A stretch of 64,000 bases of DNA from Luzula sylvatica (lineage: Eukaryota > Streptophyta > Magnoliopsida > Poales > Juncaceae), in contig OX326958.1 in assembly GCA_946800325.1 (NCBI GenBank), positions 66,878,366 to 66,942,365 of the forward strand, given 5' to 3'. The number at the start of each line of letters is the position of its first letter. The stretch's first letter is position 1. A model generated the notes under the pieces. That model did no database searches, was not told the DNA's origin, and saw only the letters and a list, made by a program, of their open reading frames with translations. The position numbers and the translations under genes are program-made. This document shows positions 51,709 to 63,351 of the stretch, piece by piece.

Positions 51709-54700
51709 TTTCAGATCTACCTAAAAGGTACTCATGCATATCCAATATGCACAATTTTAGAGAATATAGCTCGCGTATCAAATACCAATCTATGCACATC
51801 TTATGTGCCAACTTTATAATCAAGCCCGACTTAGTACGACTCGTTGTGTGACCATGTAGGTTCGGTTAACGATGGCAGTAGGCTGTTTCCAAAGCACTAC
51901 AAGCCCATGAGCGGGATCAAGTCACTCCATCATGGCTACCCATGTTAACACGAAGAATGATTGTGATAATTGTGCCTATCTCGAATAGCGGTTATTAGTT
52001 CTCTTGTTAGCGATATCCGTTAATCAAAAGGCATGGTGGTAGTCATCCTTATATTTTGATTAACTATACTTATTCCTCGTTTCCGAACTGATTTAAAAAT
52101 TTCAATCGATATTAACCGTTAATATCATTGACTACGGCCGTAGTTTTCGTTAATCAATTCATCGAGTGGCCAAAGAGATATCTCTTCCTTTCGGAATAAA
52201 CAATTCCTATCTTGGAGACTCACATTGAATTCCGTGTTTCGGACAATACCAAATGATGACCGTTTTAACTCCCTGTTACGGTGAGCGTAAGGTCATATCA
52301 AAAGCATTGTGTTACGCACGTAACGCAATCAATGGTCCCCTCAAGTATGAAGAACCTAATACCCTACTCGTCGCAAGTCCATCTATAATGACTAAATCAT
52401 GTCATGGTCTCGCGGCTTCGGTCATATCCAATATATGTCACCTAGCATATATCTACGTTCCCGATTCGACAAACACCTTTGTCATATGATTAGCAAAACA
52501 TAATCATCTCCTCGGCTAACGTACTAGTGTACATGTTCAGTCTATTATCTGATAATGTAAATGCTTCACTCTTAAGCAAACTGAATCATGACTAGGGATG
52601 TTTAGAAATAAAACTTTAAGTGTGATGGTTTCGCTGCACATAATCCTCAATTATGTCGACGTCCACATGAGTTCAAATCAGGGTTCATGTAATCAAATTA
52701 CACAACCCGCACACAGTTTTCATATAAGGAAAATGCATATTAATTTAAGTAAATAAAAATTTTAAAGGGATGCATTCATATGGATATTCCAATTCCGAGA
52801 AGCATTCTCTAATCCATCATATGGATCGTTAAAGCGTGCATATCCTATCTCCGATTCTTATGAATCGACAAAATCGTAAGGTTGTGTCAAGAACACATCC
52901 TTTCATAAAATTTTTGTCAAGAAATTCGGTTTTGACATCCATTTTGCCACATCACATAGTCATAATACGCGACCATGGCAAGCAGAATTTCGAGAATGTG
53001 AAAGCATGGCAACATGCGAAAACGTTTCTTCATAGTCCGACTATGAAATACTTGGAAACTTTTCGTCACTAGCCTCGCTTTGTTATATGCTTATTCCTAT
53101 CCGTGTTGGTTCTCATCTTGAAAACCCATTCACATTTCGCGGGTCTAACCCGGAAAGTAATGAAATCAAGTTCTAAACTTGATAATTTACACGGGTCGAA
53201 TCTCAGATTTCATGACATCATGTCATGTGGAATAAACTTTTCATAGCATCCTTGTAGGATATCGAATCGTCATATGATTTCGATCTATCATCATTAGCCA
53301 CGATAAATCTGTATTTACCGGCTTATGATATAGCCTACTTGATCTACGAAAAATTCCTTTGTGTGTTCGACTCGTATTCATCAACTCTTGATGAAGTCGT
53401 GTCAACTTTCATCGGTACAATGTTCATTTTCCACATCTCGAACTCTTTCGAGATTTATTCTACTCCCACTAGCCCGCATAGAGATAAGCGACATCAAGTT
53501 CCAAACTTGTGCGCATCCAGTCCTCCTCTAAGAAGGCATCTCTTCGAGCCACGAAAATCTCATTTTCGTCGGGACGTTAGAACTAATACCCTTTAGTTTC
53601 CTTAAGGATATATGATAAACGAACAATTTTCAGATTTGGGATTGAGTTTAACCGAAACAAATTTCGAAATATACTCACATCCTCAAATCTGTACAAATGA
53701 CAACTTCTGAACCATTCCGATCCATATCTCATATGGTGTCTTTTGTACCGATTAGAAGGTTTATGGTCCATATCATATATGCAACCATTCATTAGTGCCG
53801 CTGTCTCAAGGGCGTATCCCCAAAACATTTTTGGGAGATCCGTTTGACTTATCATTTATCGAACCATGTCTAACATGCGTTCATTTCCTCTTTTCGAATA
53901 CATCTCAATGTTCCGAAATGAATATAATCGTGAAACGATTCCACAATCATAAATGATCATCAATACGTATAACTCAAATATCGTCTCCTCGATCCTATCG
54001 AAGTGCGTAGCTCAAATACTTGCCTTCTCGATCCTATCGAAAAGCTTCGATTTTCTTGCCTAGTTGATTTTGTATTTCGTTTTTGAAACTCTTTGAACCT
54101 TTCAAAAGTCTCTGTTTCGGCATGCATTAAATAGATATTACCGTATCTATTTTAATCGTTCATAAACGTAACAAAATACTGATAGCCTCCTCTTGCCTCG
54201 GAACTTATCGGATCATCTACATGTAAATGTAAGTTCCAATAATTCGTTGGATCTTTCTCCAACCTTTGGAGAATGATGCACTTTGTCATCTTGCCTAATA
54301 AATAAGTATCGCATCAATCAATCGAATCTAATTCGAATGATTCTAGCAATCCATCATATGGAATCTAGACACGTGTATCTCATTCATATGGCCAAGACGG
54401 CAATGCCAAAAGAAGCAATCAACTTATAGGTTTAATCCTCCTCGGATTTCACCGTTCTTTGAGTCATTAGTTTGGACAACTCCTTGTCCGAACTTTCTGT
54501 TTGGAAAACAATTTCCCAAAATACCCTCAGACATTTATTTCTTTCGATCCCGCCCTTGAATTACAAGAACATCCACGCATCTATATGCATTGGATTCCTC
54601 GGATGCTCCAAGCATCTCCTATTCAAATTTACATCACATCTCATGCAATTCCGGGATTGACTTATCTATCGAATGCATATGATATTCGGTCATGAAGATC

Positions 54701-56211
54701 AAATCTCGTACCATCAACACACGAGTGTTAATTAAAGACCCATAAGGCGTCTCAAAATTAACCTACTCCTTGAGCCGCATTGAACCATTCAACGCGCTCT
54801 ACCTTTTAAAACTATTTCATGAGCGTTGTGTTTTACTTTCGTATACACCCGAATTCTCAAAACAATTTTGAGAAATTTGTGTCTATACATGCCACCACAA
54901 GGCACGTAATCTCGTTCGATTTCTTCTTAAAGTTTATCGAACCCGGCTTTCTCTAAAGACAAAGCCTCGAGCCCTGAATCTATCATTTCCGTGTCCAACA
55001 CGTTCCTTTAAGTCTAAGAACTATTCTTTAACTATCAAGGTTAATCATGGTAATTCCGGCCCAAAAGCCATCTATCATATCGATCTCATCGATATATTTG
55101 GTGTTGCTTGAAAACATAATTCTAAGCGGATGATAAAGATTAAACTCCTAACCGTGCGTACTTAATCTATATGCTTATATGATGATTATATGAATAGTAT
55201 TATTTTATCGAATCGATAACCCTCATACCGATACGCGACTCCAAGTCCATAACACCCGAGATCCATATTTCGCAATCCTCCGACAAGTGACGAAGGCCTA
55301 TCGAGTGGGATCTCGCTTATTTAGGTAGGATATAATCCAATCGCATCACATGCGACTCTCGAACCTTTATAGAATTTCGGTGATGGATCGTATCATATAC
55401 AATCCCATTTCCGTGTGTGCATTCTAACTATGCCCCGAACTCCAATCGGATTGGCTTGGACGGTTAAGTCATAACCATATCAAACATATCGTCAACTGGA
55501 CTACTCACGTGCATGACGAAGGCCTAACAACACGTGAGTCCCCATTTAACGCTTGCCACCCATTGATGCCAACAACATGTGTGCATGACGAAGGCCTAAC
55601 AACACACATATTATGATACCAATTTCGATGATTGTTGACATGGAAGGCATTTCCATGACTTAAATATTATGAGGGATCATGACTTTCATGTTTCATTAAT
55701 TCGTGACATAATCATATTATATCACTATCACAAGATTTTCATAAATGCATATGTACTAATTAGGAAGACTAATTATTCTAAATAATTACTTGTTTATATG
55801 CTAGTATGATTGATTCCGATCATATCGATATAAAGAACTCAAAATTTCGAGTTTCGTAGCCACAATTATCGCGAAAACAAAATCAGCATCGAGAGGGGGG
55901 TCCCTGCCCCATCCGAGGCCCGTGGGGCGCGAGAAAACCTCGCCTGGGACGGCAGAAACTCTGATTTTCTGCAGATTTTGCCGTTTCTTCCGTTTTTGCT
56001 CGTTTCCAAAACGATAAATCATGAAACTTTTTCACGATCATTCCTAGATACTCTCAATCAACTTTTGATTGATCTCTAGTGAATTTCACTTGTGATTTTA
56101 ACGAAATTGACGTACTAAATATGTAACATCATGCAAACAGGTACGAATTTTGATAACCCGTGCGTATATCGAATATACGACTATGATTCGATCCTCGAAT
56201 CGATGGCGATC
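51709..56211 (-). pseudogene. Degenerate copia gag-pol interior
   Basis: The minus strand carries recognisable pol remains. Integrase C-terminal sequence at 53855-53583 starts MISQTDLPKMFWGYALETAA. Reverse transcriptase at about 53150-52900 shows a WVFKMRTNTDRN stretch, then DYEETFSHVAM, and a stop-broken remnant of the MDVKTAFLNG box. Frames are interrupted throughout. No intact protease, RNase H or gag frame was found. The element cannot encode its own proteins. Confidence 0.75.
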
Positions 56212-56224
56212 GCTCTGATACCAC

Positions 56225-57402
56225 TGATGGGAATTCGCCCGACTCCGGGCCCGCGCAGCGGATATGAAGGCCCGGTCCGGTTCCCAAAATCCAAGATCAC
56301 GCCATGACTTCGAGGGTACGATGCAAAGTAGGATAGACGATTACCAGCGTGAAATTGATCACGCACGACGGGTTGATCGTTCTTCCTTCTTTCTCCGGTC
56401 ACGTTGGTGACTAGCACGTGAGTCCCATACCACACGTCTCCCACCGTCTTGACGCGCCTCCGGTTGTCTTCGTGCGTCCCACGTCCAAGCGCTTCCACCG
56501 TCTTTGACCGTTCTTTCTCTCCCTCGAGTTGATCACAATCGAAGAGCCACAAGTGTCGCTCCTCTACTTGTATCCACCGTGAGTCGGAGTTCGTCGGTCG
56601 CGGATGCACCTGTCTAGACGATGCACCGGCGAACTTGCTTGATCGATTGATTCTCTTCTCCGGAAAAACTGTTTTTCTCGTTTTTTCTCTCTTCGCACTC
56701 TTTCACTCTTGAGAAAGATTCTCTCTAATTTCTGGATTAATCTTATTAATTCCAACAGGGGTTGAACTGAATGAATTGGTTGGACTGAATCAATTGGTCT
56801 AGAGAGAGAGAGAAACATCCTATTTATATCACATAGGATAATGATGGGCCAAAAGGTATGTATATCTCATATACACCTTTTCAGACAGAAAACTGCAGAC
56901 ACCCTTTCAGTATTCTGTTGAAATGAAAATATTAAATCGTTCCAACCGACTTTGAAGATTCACGAAAGTTGTAGATAATCTTATTTTCTTTCCAACCCAA
57001 TTTGGCCTGGCCCAATTGGAGTTTGGATACGAAAGTTACGTGCGTTTTACTAGCTGTATGTCAAACCGTCGTACCCTTTCGGTATTCCATCAGAACGACA
57101 CTGATACTTCGCTAAAATGAAAAATATTACAACATGAAAGTTCTAGATAATATCATTATATATCTAACCCAATTTGAACCATTCAAATAGGAGTTTTCTA
57201 CTGAAAGTTATGCCAGTTGTACAAAAACGGCTTAAATTGAATTTTCTGGTTTTCTTAATAAAAACCGTTTCTTATCAATTTAACCATGTATATCCAATAT
57301 ACATATGTGCATCTAATATACACATTATTTATTCCCACGAACGCGTACGTTGTTTATCCTTGTGTACATTTTTACGGTTGATCCGAAACTGTATTTCCTT
57401 CA
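56225..57402 (-). repeat. 5' LTR of the copia element
   Basis: 1178 bp, partner of 50513-51695. It is the promoter-bearing LTR in the minus orientation and lies next to the primer-binding site. Confidence 0.92.
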
Positions 57403-58435
57403 GTTGTTTGTCTCCCCAAAGACTAACTAGATGGGTATGACTGCTTATTGTGAAAAATAAAAAAATTATAACGTTTTTGGATTCCCGAAGGCCTAAATAG
57501 ATTGCTCTGACCGCTTATTACGAAAAAAAACTTTCGTAATGTTTGTACAATCTTGTGAAAAATTGTGTCGTAAAACTTTTGATACAAATGTTCTCAAAAA
57601 CATGTTATTTGACTGCCTGAAGCCTAACTAGATTGTTATATGACCACTTATTGCAAAAAAACAAACTTTCATAATGTTTGTACCATCTTGTTAAAAATAA
57701 TATCGTAAAACTTTCGATACAAAAGTTCTCAAAAACAAGTTGTTTTGACTCCCAAAAGCCTAAATAGATTGCTACGACCGCTTATTGTAAAAAACGAATT
57801 TTCGTAATGTTTGTACAATCTTATGAAAACTTGTGTCGTGATACAAATGTTCTAACAAACATGTTATTTGAAACCCCAAATCCTAACTATATGGGTATGA
57901 CCGTTTATTGCAAAAATATCAAAAAAATTGTATTATTTTTGGATTCCCCAAAGCCTAAATAGATTGTTCTGATCGATTATTACCATAAAACAAAGTTTCG
58001 TAACCTTTGTACAATCTTGTGAAAAACTGTGTCATAAATCTTTAGATACAAATATTCTCAAAAACACGTGATTTGACTCCCTAAAGCCTAACTCGATTGT
58101 AATGACCGATTATTGCGAAAAAACAAAATTTCATAATTTTTGTACAATCTTGTTAAAAGTCGTGTCGTAAAACTTTCGATGCAAATGTTCTAAAAAAAAT
58201 GTTATTTGGACTCCTTAAGGCCTAAATTGATTGATATGACCGCTTATCGTATAAAACGAATTTTCGTAATATTTGTACAATCTTCGAAAAAAAAAATTCG
58301 TAAAACTTTTGATACAAATGTTCAAAAAAATATTTTATTTGACTCCCAAGGCCTCAATAGATTGATATGACCATTTATTGTGAAAAAAAAAAATTCGTAA
58401 TGTTTGTTCAGTCTGATGAAAAGTTGGGTGCAGGA
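57403..58435. repeat. About 133-bp tandem repeat array, right part
   Basis: Unit starts near 57510, 57642, 57775, 57970, 58102, 58238 and 58370 keep the 132-136 bp spacing. Two shortened units of about 70 bp begin near 57440 and 57897. No coding sequence. Confidence 0.85.
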
Positions 58436-58439
58436 ACGT

Positions 58440-58710
58440 TAAAAAATATATCGCACATCTAAAAAGTACTTTTTCAGAAAATATAATAAAAATATTTATA
58501 GTAATTTAGAAAGATATATAAAACATGTAATTACAAAAGCTCAACAAATCACAAAATCATTTTTTTTCGAATAAATGGAGCTCATGTGGTTCTTTGCCAA
58601 CAGAAAATAGTAGTGAATAGTATAAACTAATTTGAATAGCATGAACTAATTAGCTGCTTATAATGATCAATATATTATTGTGGTGGCAATAAAGAAGAGA
58701 AATATCGTCA
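58440..58710 (+). pseudogene. NPF gene fragment (intron end plus start of an exon)
   Basis: Resembles 1421-1913: tttagaaagatatataaaac, ggagctcatgtggttctttg and the exon start ttattgtggtggcaataaag (58676 on), then aagagaaatatcgtca, after which the match ends. The splice acceptor is lost (caatatatt for caataggtt). It is a truncated, non-functional copy of one NPF exon and its upstream intron. Confidence 0.75.
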
Positions 58711-60050
58711 ATCATTTCGAATCAATTGACCACGATCGTGTCTTATTCCCAAATTACCCCTACTAATGATGATGCAACAAAGATGAACAATTCAAAAATT
58801 GTGGAACTATATGTAAAATGTTATATTTTGAAGGCTAAACATGAAATATTAGATTTATGAGTGTATAAATTGTTAATTAGATTTCTAGAACTCATCCAAA
58901 AGCCTTATCAATTTTTTCATCATATGTCACTCGTATAGACGCATTCATCCACATTTGGAACTATCTTTACTAATATATGAAAATTACTCAAATAATTATT
59001 GAACATAGAGATAATATGAATTTATAAATGCAAAAGAATGATATGTATAGCACTACAAACCAACGAACTGTAGTTGAGCTTTTTGATAATGACCGGAGAG
59101 TTACCAATGGAATCGATATTAGAAACGGGTATCACATCTTCACGGTAATATTTTCAAACCGATTTTCTCATTGTGAGCTGGCGCGATGTAAAAAGGGAAA
59201 CGCTACGGGATTTTCGCCTCGTGATAATTTTGGTAGAGATTTCATATACATGACATTTGTCTGCCATTAGGATGTGAATGTATGTTGAATTCAAAATTAG
59301 GGTTTGATGATCTAAATTTATGATTTTAAATTTGGTTACTTAATCTTCTTCAATCATAGCCTTTTGAAGCCATTGAACGAAAGCTCAAATGTTTGTTTAG
59401 TACTATCTAACCTTGAAATTAACATATAATTAGGAAAAAATAAGTTATGATGATTTAATTAAGAACTAATTTTTTCCACCGTGCAACTGCGCGGGAGTTG
59501 CGCGAGTGTTATCAAGTTAGTGACTATTATTTTTGGTGATATGTAAAATTTTTATTATGTTAAATTTTTCTTGTCTTTTTCCTGTGGTATTTTAATTTTT
59601 TATTTTGTGTCGCAATTTAGGATAGTTTCTCAAATTTAAATAAATATATCATACATGCTATTGCGCGCATGATATCAACAAATTATGAATACATTGTACG
59701 TAACATATAAGAATGTAATACACAAAACATAAATATTCAACAAATAAAGAAGCATATAACATTACATAAGTTTCAATAATAAAAGAAACTTAAGAATTAC
59801 AACAATACAAAATTTGAATTAATTATGTTGTTAAAAAATTACGCAATTAAATACGTCCGAACCATCGAACGTTTTCATGGGAACATAAAATCTCTTAGTA
59901 TTGTATGTTTGCGTCAGTAAATCATGATATTTATAAATTTTATAGCAAGTACCATTTGAATTATTCAAGAGCCGGATTTCTTGAATAATTCAAACAGTTC
60001 GTGCTGTAAAATTTGTATATTCTTCATACATCATTGGCAAAATCGAGAGA

Positions 60051-60098
<48 letters not shown>

Positions 60099-60101
60099 CT
60101 T

Positions 60102-60142
<41 letters not shown>

Positions 60143-60374
60143 ATGATGACAATGACGTATTGTTGTTTTGTTTTTCATATCTCAGTATATTCTGCCATGA
60201 TATTTCATATTAAAAGTTACATATATATCATATATGCATATGTTTTGTGTTTTAATGTATGTTTGTGTTTGTACTTTGATCACCTTGTTGCATTCTTTCA
60301 ATTAAGATTGATATTTGTATTAATTGATGATTCATAGTTCGTAGTTCATGAACATATTTGTGTTTTCTTCGTCT
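58711..60374. other. Gene-poor region after the NPF fragment
   Basis: No recognised gene. An 80-codon frame at 59028-59270 has no familiar features. At 59475-59520 a hairpin-prone gcaactgcgcgggagttgc followed by a ttag-like end could be a decayed Helitron terminus. A perfect 16-bp hairpin (59955-59970 / 59979-59994, loop gccggatt) and a GAT microsatellite (60052-60141) follow. Confidence 0.45.
60052..60141 (+). repeat. (GAT)n microsatellite
   Basis: Nearly continuous gat triplets with one interruption (gcttat, about 60099-60104). Acidic poly-D frames across it are artefacts. Confidence 0.95.
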
Positions 60375-61079
60375 TTATATTTAGAAAAAAGTACACTTTT
60401 GCCCCCCAAAGTGTTCCAAAAAGTGCACTTTGCCCCCCAAACAAAAATCTGCACATTTTTGCCCCTCAATCTTTCAAAAAATGTTCAACTTGCCCCCTCC
60501 GTCTATTTTTTTGTCAAAATTCTATTAACTGCTGACGTGGCAAGTTAAGTGATGACATGGACTGACACGTTGGTGATGACATGGCAATTTATCCTAACCC
60601 GATCCCCTCTCTCTCTCTTTCTTACCCGTTCTCTCTCTCTCCCTCTCCCTGGCGATCGGCTCTCTCTCCCTCTCGCCCCAGCGCCCTTGTCGCCCCAGAG
60701 CCCTTGTCGCCCCAGCGCCTTCTCGCCCCAGCCCACTTCTCGCCAACCATCGCCAGCACCCAGCGCCCAAAAGTTGCCTCTATTTTTCGCCCCAGCGCCC
60801 TTCTCGCCAAACCACCTCTTCCTCTCTCCCTCGGTAAAGATCTACAAAAATAATTATCTCGCCTCTCTTTTTCGTTCAACGGATATAAAAAAATTACAAA
60901 CAGGCCCCTGCATAAATTCTGTATTTACAAACAGGCCCCTGTTAATTTACAAAAAAGCCCCTGTTAATTTACAAAAATGCCCGTCTTTATTTACTAATTT
61001 ATTTAATAATTGATCCAATTTATTTGTCAATTTCAAGTTAATTTGTCAATTTACAAAAATACCCGTTTTTATTTTTCGC

Positions 61080-61529
61080 GAAGTTGGCGATATTGTTGTC
61101 GGAACCGTTTTGGCACCTGGATCTGAACGGGCAATTGAATGCAGAATGGCTGCGTTCTATGCTGGTTTCCCTGGTAATTTCATTATTTTTTCCTTAATTT
61201 TGAAATATTTGTATATCATTTATAATGAATTTCATTCTTTGTGAATCAGATACGGTGCCGCTTAGAACCGTGAACCGGCAATGCTCGTCAGGTCTTCAAG
61301 CAGTTGCTGACGTGGCTTCTGCTATTAAATGTGGTTTCTATGATATCGGTATGTTCCCCTTTTTTAACTTTTTTATCTTGAAATTACATATTTACCCTTC
61401 CTAAAATTGAAACCCAAGAATTAGTAACCGTCATAATTACTTTCACCTTGTTTAATACACTAACTTGTTGTGACAACTTAATTTGTTAGGTTGAATCTCA
61501 TAGAAAGGCCGCTGCGGCAGCATCTTCGG
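61080..61529 (+). pseudogene. KAT2: Captured peroxisomal 3-ketoacyl-CoA thiolase exon pieces
   Basis: Three exon-like pieces with intact splice sites. 61080-61173 encodes EVGDIVVGTVLAPGSERAIE..MAAFYAGFP. 61250-61348 encodes TVPLRTVNRQCSSGLQAVAD..KCGFYDIG. 61490-61529 encodes VESHRKAAAAASS. These match the plant peroxisomal 3-ketoacyl-CoA thiolase (KAT2/PED1, beta-oxidation) from memory. The second piece includes the active-site cysteine in NRQCSSG. The first two are contiguous and in phase. The exons that should lie between the second and third pieces (from IGAGLESMT onward) are missing, so the fragment is internally deleted. Introns are retained, so capture was at the DNA level. It cannot make a thiolase. 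Confidence 0.88.
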
Positions 61530-62799
61530 GTAATGATGTATTGTGTCATGTATGTTTGTATCGTGTTGTAAATTTTTAATTGTTTCGAGTCGTGATCGAG
61601 TCATGTATGTTTGTATTGTGTCGTAAATTTATAATTGTTTCGAGTCGTGATCGAGTCATGTATGTTTGTAAACTTTTGACAAATTTTTCTGTAAATTGGG
61701 AGACTAAATAATAAAATTAAACTTTGTCAAATTTTTCTGTAAATTGTTTTGTAGTTGAATAAAATTGTGTTATAAAAGCTTGTATGTGTGTATTAAAATG
61801 TGATTGTATTTGATAGACAAGTCTAAAATTCACATTTTAATTATTCGATGATGCCGTGCCAGGTTTTAGGGAAAATCATTTACTAATAAGTGTAAAATTG
61901 ACTGTTACACATTGGTGCCGACAAAAGTTCATGTTTTTATTTGCGTACCAGTTAATATAATGTCAATACCGTTTGTACAAAATACAAATAACTACAAATA
62001 ATTACAAGTACACACTATAAATAGAAATAACTACAAATACACTATATTGTGTAAAATTACAAAAATATCCACAACATTTAAATTCATAAACATTAATTAT
62101 AGATTGCTCTAAATTACAAAATATTACATAATAGTCCACAAAGCTCATAAAATTCGATATGAGTACATTAACCTATCACTACACAACTCTTCATCAATAC
62201 TACCATTTCTATAATTGAAATATTTCATCAAATCAAACCATAACGAAACTTGTATCCGGCAGAAAAATAAAGGGTCTTTCTGCAATTTTTTACTATGTAG
62301 GGACTTTTGTGCAAAAATCACATAGACTTTTGTATCCAGTAGGAACTTGTACCGCTCTCCAGTTCACCGAATCGAATTCACGAATTCACCACCAGATTCG
62401 CCACCAGATGCGCCCCATGCCCCATGCCCCTGATCCAACCCCCCCCTCCCCCCACGCCCCTCACCCCCCTGACCCTGCCCACCATGCCCCCGAGACCCCC
62501 CACCACCACGACCCACGCCCCAGACCACCCAGCACCACCCGACCCAACCCCTAAATTTCTGAAATAAGCTGAAATTAACTCTATTTTAAACCTATTTGCT
62601 GAAAATTGCTCACATTAACCCTAATTTGCTTTTTTTGGTTGAAATGAAACCTATTTTACTGTTTTTGGGCTGAAATTAACCCTAATTTACTGAAAATAAC
62701 CTTAATTTACTGAAAATAACCCTAATTCGAATGCCATTAACCTTAATTGGACTGAAATTAATCCTAATTTAATGAAATTAACCCTAATTGGGAAAGCTG

Positions 62800-62822
62800 T
62801 GAGAGAGAGAGAGAGAGAGAGG

Positions 62823-62905
<83 letters not shown>

Positions 62906-62906
62906 C

Positions 62907-62952
<46 letters not shown>

Positions 62953-63005
62953 TGGAGCTAACCTCACAAGAGAGTCCAGAGAGCGAGAGCGCGAGAGAGA
63001 TGAGT
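62800..63005 (+). repeat. (GA)n microsatellite in the Pack-MULE
   Basis: GA runs with short interruptions (gtgc, gctgc). Open frames of R/E repeats across it are artefacts. Confidence 0.95.
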
Positions 63006-63351
63006 GGAGCTTGGCGTCGTCAATGGAGACCCTGGCGAGAGCTTCACGTCGAGAGAGAGAGAGACGGGGTGAGAGAGGGGTTAATGGGTAGGGTTTTAAT
63101 ATTGGGTTTGGGTTCTAATCGGGTCGGGTTTGAGTTTGAGAGAGAAAATTGCCATGTCAGCATGACTGGTATCCTACTCAGCACGCCACGTCAGCAGTTA
63201 ACCGAGGTTTTAACAGAAAATGGACCGAGGGGGCATGTTGAACATTTTTTGAAACATTGGGGGGCAAAAAGGTGCAGATTTTTGTTTGGGGGGCAAAGTG
63301 CACTTTTTGGAAAAGATTGGGGGGCAAAAGTGTACTTTTATCTTATATTTA

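Larger units (their letters stand above)
50513..57402 (-). mobile_element. Ty1/copia LTR retrotransposon, 6.9 kb, degenerate
   Basis: Two LTRs with TG..CA ends are flanked by a 5-bp duplication, gttgt (50508-50512 and 57403-57407). Orientation is minus: the tRNA-iMet primer-binding site (TGGTATCAGAGC on the minus strand) is at 56212-56223 beside the right LTR, and the polypurine tract (tgagtgggagac) at 51696-51708 beside the left LTR. The interior keeps integrase and then reverse-transcriptase traces in that order, the copia order, but is full of stops. Confidence 0.93.
60384..63342 (+). mobile_element. Pack-MULE, 2.96 kb, with 9-bp TSD
   Basis: The terminal inverted repeats are long (over 110 bp): the left starts gaaaaaagtacacttttgcc and the right is the inverted counterpart starting gataaaagtacacttttgcc. 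They share further blocks (gtgcactttgccccccaaac, atgttcaacttgccccct). A perfect 9-bp direct repeat, ttatattta, flanks the element at 60375-60383 and 63343-63351. The size and TSD are those of a Mutator-like element. The interior has no transposase but carries plant gene fragments (61080-61529), GC-rich and CT-rich repeats (60600-60850), a ctgaaattaaccctaattta repeat (62560-62790) and a GA microsatellite. Confidence 0.9.

Noticed and set aside
59028..59270. 80-codon open frame as a real gene
   Set aside because: No recognisable motif, no promoter or splice context, and it lies in AT-rich transposon-derived DNA.
59981..60337. Poly-aspartate protein
   Set aside because: Made by the GAT microsatellite; the flanking codons show no protein character.
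61080..61529. A functional 3-ketoacyl-CoA thiolase gene
   Set aside because: Only three short exon pieces are present, the middle exons are missing, and everything lies between MULE TIRs.
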